A program made the position numbers and the translations under genes. Below are positions 57,167 to 64,000 of a stretch of 64,000 bases of DNA, piece after piece. Under the pieces are notes generated by a model, which searched no databases, had not been told where the DNA came from, and was given only the letters and a program-made list of their open reading frames with translations. This stretch comes from Tetrapyrgos nigripes. Lineage: Eukaryota; Basidiomycota; Agaricomycetes; Agaricales; Campanellaceae. Each line of letters opens with the position of its first letter. Positions within the stretch are counted from its first letter, which is position 1. The stretch is taken from assembly GCA_013368315.1 (NCBI GenBank), contig JAACJM010000203.1, positions 1 through 64,000 of the forward strand. The letters are read 5' to 3'.

Positions 57167-59066
57167 ATGGCAGCACCTCCGTCTCCTCAAGAAGTACACC
57201 GAAAGCTCTCTGTACATTTATCTGCTAGAAACAAGGTACTCGAATCACTTTCACCTCCATAACCTCGTCTTGGATCGATGACGAATGTCTTATTCAACTA
57301 TTCCCTATGGTATAACAGCCTCCTCCAGTTACCGTGCCACCAGTTTCCGGTACAGAATCAGATTCAGATTCTATATTGACACCGGATCCGTATACAATGT
57401 CGCCTTCTGGGATGGTCACTTCTCTTGCTGGAGGCTCGCATGCTCCTGCACAACAACCGCTTTCGTCAATTGCAGAAAGGAGATCTGGAAGTGGTGGTGA
57501 AGATTCAGAAGATGAAGATGATGAAGGAGAAGGTGGCTGGAAAACCGCGGATGTTTCGAGTATCCAACTGAAGGATGCCGTTGATGAAGTAGTTATCAAG
57601 ACCGGTTATCTATGGAAGAAGGGTGAACGGAGAAAGGTTTGGTCTTTTGAGATACCCTTGTTTGATTGTTGACTTTCTTTCTCATTTCCGCAGACTTGGA
57701 AAAAGCGTTGGTTTGTCTTGCGACCTGCGCACCTTGCGTATTACAAGACCGCAGCGGAATATCAACTACTGCGATTACTGGAGCTGTCAGATGTGCACTC
57801 TTGCACGCAGGTTAAACTGAAACGCCACGAAAACGCTTTTGGTCTTGTGTCTCCCGTTAGAACGTTTTATCTCCAAGCTAGCACGCCCGCAGATGTCCAA
57901 GAATGGGTTCAGGCTATTGAAGAGACCAGACAAAAACTGCTAGGCACCCCAGCTGGAACTTCCACTGCTCCGATACCCATACCCCGAGCCACAACCCAAT
58001 CTCATATTTCATCCCCTCCCATCGCTTCGTCATCACCTACTTCTCATTCTCACGTTCATAACGCTACGTCTTCGGATTCAGAAGATGGTTCACCCTCCTA
58101 TTCACGGACTAAATCAATATCGTCACAAACACGCCCTGTGATCGTTGCTTCCCCTTCAAAATCTCAAACCGCAAGTGCCGGTGCTTCCAATGCCACGACG
58201 AGCAAGGATTCAGGAAAATCAGTTCTTTCCGGTTACTTGATGAAATGTGGATCGAAGCGACGTAATTGGAGGAAACGATGGTTTGTTCTGTCTGGCGAGA
58301 AGCTGATGTACACCGCGAGTCATATGGTATGGTTCTATCTACCCTGCATGCAAGATGTCAATCCCTCATTTATAGTTTTGATACACAGGACACCAAACCC
58401 CACCGCCAATTCGCCCTAGGTGACGTCCTCGATGCCCTAGAATACGAAGTTCCCCACCGGCAACATCCACCACCCGTCTCCGTCTCCGCCACGTCTTTCT
58501 CTGTCTCTGAATCTGAAGATCCACAGAGTGCGCATACGTTTAAAATCGTTACTACGAAAAGGACACTTTTGTTGTGTGCTCCTACGGAAGAGGATGAGAT
58601 CAAGTGGTTGGGAGCTGTACGTGCACTTATTGCACGGAGGTCTCAGTCTCAGAGTGGCCCTGGAGCTGGTCCTGGACATGCCCCGATAGCTGGTGGCGGA
58701 GATGTCAACCCCAGCGCTGCTGCAAATGCTCATGTTGGTGTTGGTGCCGGTGCCGGTGCGAATGCGAATGCGAATACTAGTGCTGCACCGGGTGTTGGAA
58801 TGACCAAGGGTGGTGTCTCTGTCTCCTCATCTTCGAACCAAGGTTCGGGATCGGGATTCAGTGATATCAGTCCGAGTAATTCCTCAACGGGTGCCGGTCA
58901 TGGGCAGAGTGGTACTGGTAGTGGTATTGGCAGTGGTGGGATTAAAGCCAAGGTTCGGAGGTTGAGTCTTTCTGGCTCTGGGTTTTCGTCGAGTGGGAAA
59001 GCAGAGGAGAAAGAGAAGGAGAGAGAGAAGGAAGTGCTACCTGCTTCGTCAGGTACTGCAAAGTGA
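57167..59066 (+). CDS. Protein with two PH domains
   Basis: Four exons join in phase to about 575 residues starting MAAPPSPQEVHRKLSVHLSA. After a short acidic region, PH domain 1 runs VIKTGYLWKKGERRKTWKKR, WFVLRPAHLAYYKT and ends at DVQEWVQAIEETRQKL. A Ser/Thr-rich linker separates it from PH domain 2: SGYLMKCGSKRRNWRKRWFVLSG ... AHTFKIVTTKRTLLLCAPTE and EIKWLGAVRALIARR. Both carry the K-x(n)-K/R-x-R motif of strands 1-2 and the C-terminal Trp typical of phosphoinositide-binding PH folds. The layout recalls yeast Opy1. The C-terminal ~150 residues are Gly/Ala/Ser/Asn-rich low complexity. Likely a membrane-recruited adaptor; partner unknown. The last codons (PASSGTAK, stop) lie inside a duplicated segment. 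Confidence 0.88.
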
Positions 59067-59803
59067 TGAATGGATGGATGAACCATTGGATAGAAGAAAG
59101 GAAAATTATGACGGAGACCGGAGATGCTTTGGTTTTATCCTCCGTTTCTCCGTGTCTCCGTGTCAGAGTGGTCGTTGGGAGCTGTTAGCTACCGCAACGT
59201 CGAAGAACGTACATATTGTATCAGGATCTTTCAAATTTCAGATGTTTTTCTTGTTTTGTCAATGGTTCTTTTTCTCCGTCGCTCATACATACCTACCCCT
59301 ATTGCTATACCTACATCTGTTTTTCATCTATCGTCAAACTATCGTCAAGGAATTTTTTTTTGTAACAGCTTCAACACCTGTTCCTTACTTAGACCAACAC
59401 GATACGCGAGTACAGCTCGGTATTCGGTACTTACACCTTCTCATTTTCCGTTTTTCCGTACCTGCTTCCTCAGGTACTGCAAAAAAAAAGTGATGAATGG
59501 AAGAAAGACCGGTGACACTTTGGTTTTTTCCTCCTTTTTTCGTTTCTCCGTGTCAAAATGGTCGTTGGGAGCTGTTAGCTACTGGAGCGTACATATGTAC
59601 TTATCAGGTTTTTCTTGTTTTGTCAATGTTCATTTTCTTCGTCTACCCCTATAGCTATACCTACATCTGTTTTTCATCTAACATGTGAAGAAAAATTTTT
59701 TTCGGTATAGCTTCAACTTGCTCCTTATACTTAGACCAACACGATACGCGAGTACAACTCGGTTTTACGGTATACATACCTTTCCATTTTCCGCTTTTCC
59801 GGG
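59038..59803 (+). repeat. Tandem direct duplication covering the 3' end of the PH-domain gene
   Basis: Copy 1 (about 59038-59457) and copy 2 (about 59458-59803) share long collinear blocks: tacctgcttcntcaggtactgca, gtgatgaatgga, ggtcgttgggagctgttagct, tcttgttttgtcaatg, ctatacctacatctgtttttcatcta and agaccaacacgatacgcgagtac. Copy 2 is shorter by several deletions and has a longer A run before the stop-codon equivalent. Copy 1 contains the real last codons and stop; copy 2 lies in the 3' untranslated or flanking region. Confidence 0.85.
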
Positions 59804-60792
59804 TCGTGTCGCGTTCACGTCGCGACTCGCGTAACGCGTCCACACAGCGACGGGCAAGCCGAGTACTTCTTGATACAATTTCATCATACATATGGAGCTT
59901 TTTCTGGGTCCTGGGAGCCGATCGCGGGTTAATAAAGTTGAGGGCTAAGGTTGGACGGATTTAAGATTGCAGGGTGCAACAATGTGGTAGATCATGGGTG
60001 CAATGTACATGTCTGTTGTTCGGCGAGGCATACGTATTCTACACCCACTGCCAGCCGTTGTACACGGAGAATGAATAGCTTTGGATCAGCTGGAGTAAAG
60101 TAGGGAATCGGATGCCAAAGACGATCATCTCCATCCGGGGTACGTACGGTTTTTTATCAAAAGACCGCAGAGGCACAGCAATCGAAACTAAAGTGGATCA
60201 ATGAAACAGGATGGATGATATCGTGCTACTCGAGCCGATGTCTGCGGCACATTGACATACACACGAAATAATAGTCCATGGTTCCCGGCGCTTAGGATAT
60301 CTCTCCTACTATGGGTAAGACAGAAAAATAAGTAAAGTGGGTCAGGCAAGGCCACTAGACATGTGAATGGAAGTGTGGTTTGTAGGCGAGTGGGAAACAG
60401 GGTAAGAGAGGATGGATGGAAGGCGACGGCGTCCGCGAGGATAATCCCGAATTCGAAGACAGAGACAAAGGAAGAACAAAGAAGTGGCAAGGCAGGAGTA
60501 CAAGCAGTACAAGCAGACGACTCGAGCAAATGGGGCAGTGCGCCAGAAAAGCTTTGTCAATCAAAGCGGACCCCCGGGGACTGCAGTGTGACCGTGACAG
60601 AAAATCTGACAAAAACGTGACCTTGGCATCGTTTTATGATGTCCCGTTAAAAAGGGCGCCCATGCAAAGGCCCGCTGCGCCTTGCTCTTCCCGTCTGTTT
60701 CCCTCCAAGTCTGTTTGCTTTCGTCCATTCTGTTATCTGTACATCACAACTAGTCCCTTCCATCACACCCTACTCTACATCTCTACTTCGTT
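59804..60792. other. Intergenic and pyrimidine-rich leader of the Zn2Cys6 gene
   Basis: No gene supported; 60188-60620 has overlapping frames on both strands without motifs. The 100 bases before the Zn2Cys6 ATG are C/T-rich (ccttgctcttcccgtctg...), a common promoter/leader feature in filamentous fungi. Confidence 0.45.
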
Positions 60793-63030
60793 ATGCCAAA
60801 ATCCGCTTCCCCCAAGAAAGCACCCGGAGCGCCCAAAGCCAAGGGCCAGGTACGCGCAAAATCTGGCTGTTACACGTGCAGAATTCGTCGAAAAGTGCGC
60901 CATTTCGCCTTTCACTGTGCTGACTTGGCGCTTATTGTCCTTTTCCCCTTCGACGCGTCTCATTTTTACCTCCGTCGTGTGCTTGTGGCGTAAAGAAATG
61001 CGACGAACGAGCCGATGAACTTAACCGATGCGAGACCTGTGTTCGTCTTCGTCTGCAGTGTTTGGGATTCGGTGCCAAACGACCTGATTGGCTACGAGTA
61101 CGTCATTTGGATTCTGCTCGTCGGGCTTCTCACTGACTCGTCTCATCTTCAGGAGAATAACAACGTCTCCGAAATCCGGGAGAAGATCAAAAACTTCCTC
61201 GCATCCCAGGGCATGATCAAGGGCCACTCAGGGACTGGACCTCGAGCTGCTGAGCAAGAGCAGACATTACTGCTCGCCGATGAGCAGTATCACCCATCAT
61301 CCGAGTCCCCTCAATCCAACATCCTCGTTCTCTCCGAGGATTCACCCCGTGGTCCTCTGTCCAATATGCGGGAACTTCCCGAGTCTGAGCCCGAGCCCTC
61401 ACTCTACTCCAGCTCGAGTTACGCGGGCCCTTCATCGACATATGATTCACCGTCACATTCATCCAGTGAGTATCCTTTCATTAAAATTTTTATATGTTGA
61501 GCCTTATGCCAACAGTCTACTCTCCTTCAAACACTCTTCTCAGGCCATCAACACCCGAACACTACCATCAACCAAACCCCTACGAAACATACCCCTCGGC
61601 CGATTTCATCCTGACGTCGAATAATTCTGGTCTTGTAGTCCCCTTCTGTAAGGATCCAATGTATACTACTTATCCGATGTAATAGTTAATGTACTCTTTT
61701 CCCTCATGCAGGGACAAATGTTTACAACCTGGAAATTCCCCAGGACGCGTACGACGACGACTCTGATATCCAGCAATACTCGCCTCTCAATCTGGCATTT
61801 TCGACTTCCGTCATCCCAGACATGGCGCAGCCACTCCTGGAACACTACATGCAGACCGTCTATCGTCACCAATTCCAGCTTGCCGACATGATCTCCCTCC
61901 CTAAAATCATCTTTGAACCCGTCTTGAAGTATGGGACGGCCAGCGAAGCAGCGATATTGCTCGCTGATATTCACCGTCAAAAAGTCTCGAACGACCAGCT
62001 TCTACTCGTACGAGATGGTCCCGTCAAGGACAGATACGACGAATTGGTGCAGTCGTTTGCTCATCGAGGACATTACGATGAGAGTGATGCCATGGCCGCT
62101 CTGCATGTCATCTCAGCTTTCCTCTTTGACGGTGGTCGAGGAGATTGGCACAGGTGGATGCACGTCGCTTTCTATTACTGTCAGTCTATCCTCGACAATC
62201 GCCAACGGTTCCGCAGTTATCGTGACGCCCTCGTCTCTTGCACGACTCAAGAAAACTTTATCATCAAAACCTTTCTCTGGTTTGACGTCCTGGCGTCAGT
62301 GTCAACCACGAAACCTCCCCTCTTCCAAAATGTCATCAACGAGATTTACAATCCCGAACAGATCAGCGGGATTGAAGATCCATCAGATGTGTATACCGAG
62401 CCGGCGTTGTCGATGATAAACTATATGGGCTGCGAGAATCGGGTGTTGTGGGCTTTATCGGAGATATCTGCGCTGGCTTGTTGGAAACAGAAGCAGCAGG
62501 ATAAAGGACAGCTTAGTGTGGGCGAACTTATTCGTAGGGCGAATAGCCTCCACGAGGCGCTTGCGCCACGAACGGGTTTCCATCAGCAACCCCACTCGAG
62601 TCTTTCTACTGACGGCATTGAGACGCAGCCAGAGGAACCAGCTCGTTACTTCGCCTCAGAGATCTTCCGCACAGCAGCCATCGCCTACCTCCAAACCATC
62701 GTCAACAACGATTACTGCGAGGTTCCTGAAGTTCAACAAGCGGTGAAAGATTGCGTCGAAGCTTTCAAGTCATTCAAAGAGCACAAATCCGATGTGAGGC
62801 ATATCGTTGTTCGCAGTACGGTGTTTGCGGTGTTCTTGTGTGGATCTTTCACAGATGTGGCTGAGGATTGGAAGGCACTTAAACAGCACTTGGAAGACGA
62901 AGGGGAGATGGGGAATTGTAAAGGAGTGATGGGGTTGATCGAGGAGGTGAGGGAGAAGAGGGAACGAGTTAGACATCAGCCCGTTATGTGGAGGCAGGCG
63001 TTGAATGCAGTTCAGATGCTCCTTGTGTAG
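60793..63030 (+). CDS. Zn2Cys6 transcription factor with fungal-specific C-terminal domain
   Basis: About six exons give some 650 residues beginning MPKSASPKKAPGAPKAKGQV. The binuclear cluster is split by an intron: SGCYTCRIRRK joins KCDERADELNRCETCVRLRL and QC, i.e. C-x2-C-x6-C-x9-C-x2-C-x6-C, all six Cys present, followed by a basic/helical linker (RPDWLRENNNVSEIREKIKN). The middle is Ser/Pro-rich. From VIPDMAQPLLEHYMQTVYRH onward the C-terminal ~400 residues fit the fungal transcription factor domain 2 type (PF11951): LADIHRQKV, HVISAFLFDGGRGDWHRWM and FFRTAAIAYLQTIV-like helices. It should bind DNA as a regulator in the nucleus; targets unknown. It is flanked right by no further gene in the window. 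Confidence 0.9.
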
Positions 63031-64000
63031 AACAATTGCGCTTGGAATGTTTTCGGCCTCTTGTCTGTTCCCCTTCTTTCATTCTTGTCATACTCTGGAT
63101 ATATCCACTCCAATCAACCGGTACTCCAGGACCCACACACACACACACACACACATTTTTGGTTTGCTCTCCTCCATGCTCTCCCTTGCTCTGTCAGAAT
63201 TCTTGCTACTCAACTCATTTTTGTCACGATTACATATGCTCTCCCTCTTTTCGCTGTAAATGGACATTCTGGCAATCATCTCTTGTACAAACAAAACACC
63301 AACCGTCTCATCATACATCGTTCTGACTACATGCACTCATACAGATACCATCATTCCTATGGCTGGTTCACCTTTACTCATCTTGCATCTTTCTTGCTCA
63401 GCAGCAGCTGTTTGTTGTACTTACTATTAACTGGAACAGGACGTTTGTTCCCTAACAACTTTTAACGTTTACACGAGAGTGATTCTGATTCAGAACTTCG
63501 ATAGCACCTCAATTTGATCAATGCCCCTCGAAGAATCCTGTATAGTGAGAATGTCCTTTTTACGAGCGCTCAGCCGGATACCTCAGTCCCGTATTGCTTT
63601 CCATTGGTGGACTGTCACCATCATCCTCGGACACTTCGGATGACACAAGTTATACCTGCGGATCTGTACCTTCTGACCAGGTTAACGTTAACGTCGTTTT
63701 CTACATACGCATCCTAAAACAACGCGTTAGTTGCGGCTTCACGTGCCGAGCTGGGTTCCTTGATCGCAGCCACATACACGTGCCCGCTACGATCCGATGA
63801 CGTTCACTGCCTTCGCCTCTACTTTGCCTTCTAAGTTCTGGTCCACACTGACGTTGAAAAACCTGTAAGAAATGATGGTATTTGTGGCTATCCACCTCTC
63901 ATCAGAAACTCTGATGATACTTACTAAGTGCAGTTATATGACGTATATTGTGGTCTGGCCCTCTGCAATTGCCTCTCAAAATTCGCTGCTCAAATGCTAA
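63031..64000. other. Right-edge intergenic DNA
   Basis: Downstream flank of the Zn2Cys6 gene. T/C-rich stretches give spurious frames. No gene start or conserved motif was found up to the edge. Confidence 0.5.
63134..63156 (+). repeat. (CA)n microsatellite
   Basis: About eleven uninterrupted CA units lie in the 3' flank of the Zn2Cys6 gene. Confidence 0.9.

Noticed and set aside
1..64000. tRNA, rRNA, CRISPR array or intact transposon
   Set aside because: No tRNA box-B pattern with a plausible cloverleaf, no regular spaced repeats, and no transposase, reverse transcriptase or long terminal repeats were found on reading.

Overview
The window looks like nuclear DNA of a filamentous basidiomycete, most likely an Agaricomycete. 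Genes carry many short introns (about 45-80 nt, mostly GT-AG). Products are eukaryotic housekeeping proteins next to families typical of mushroom-forming fungi: F-box/LRR, MYND, Zn2Cys6 with a C-terminal fungal domain, kelch-membrane proteins and large Ser/Pro-rich proteins. No rRNA, tRNA, CRISPR array or intact transposon was seen. Calls rest on reading translations and splice sites by eye; no database search was run.

Layout. 0-5.6 kb is a degraded region: the 5' end of a gene running off the left edge, a kinase-like fragment, a pyrimidine-rich tract, and a tandem DUF427 pair. One DUF427 copy is broken and interrupted by an antisense C2H2 zinc-finger fragment; the other is intact. 5.7-9.4 kb holds eIF5 (-) and a LENG1-like CIR_N protein (+). 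9.6-16.2 kb holds an F-box gene broken by one stop codon, a Ser-rich nuclear-type protein, an F-box relic with a direct repeat, and an STK16/Env7-like kinase. 16.4-24.8 kb holds a beta-carbonic anhydrase, a multi-pass membrane protein, a U1-type zinc-finger basic protein, a mitochondrial RNase II (Dss1-like) and CYP51/ERG11. 25.3-32 kb holds the intact F-box paralogue, a MYND protein, PWP1 and a two-TM protein. 32.3-35.5 kb holds a fusion of aspartyl-tRNA synthetase with a DUF2156-type aminoacyl-transferase domain, the architecture of ergosteryl-aspartate synthase (ErdS). 36.4-44.6 kb holds an aldehyde dehydrogenase, a Lys-rich disordered protein, Vps51 and a class II J-domain protein. 44.6-48.3 kb is gene-poor apart from a membrane-protein gene. 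48.5-51.8 kb holds a kelch ectodomain/TM protein. 51.8-56.1 kb is gene-poor. 56.1-63 kb holds acyl-CoA-binding protein, a twin PH-domain protein with a duplicated 3' end, and a Zn2Cys6 regulator.

How genes may work together. The genes are transcribed singly on both strands. The one biochemical theme linking neighbours is sterol and lipid chemistry: CYP51 makes the ergosterol precursor, and about 7.5 kb away the ErdS-type fusion would use Asp-tRNA(Asp) to aspartylate ergosterol. An acyl-CoA-binding protein and a PH-domain protein lie further right. That link is inference from families, and the co-location may be chance. eIF5, PWP1, Dss1 and the U1-type zinc-finger protein form an ordinary RNA/translation housekeeping set.
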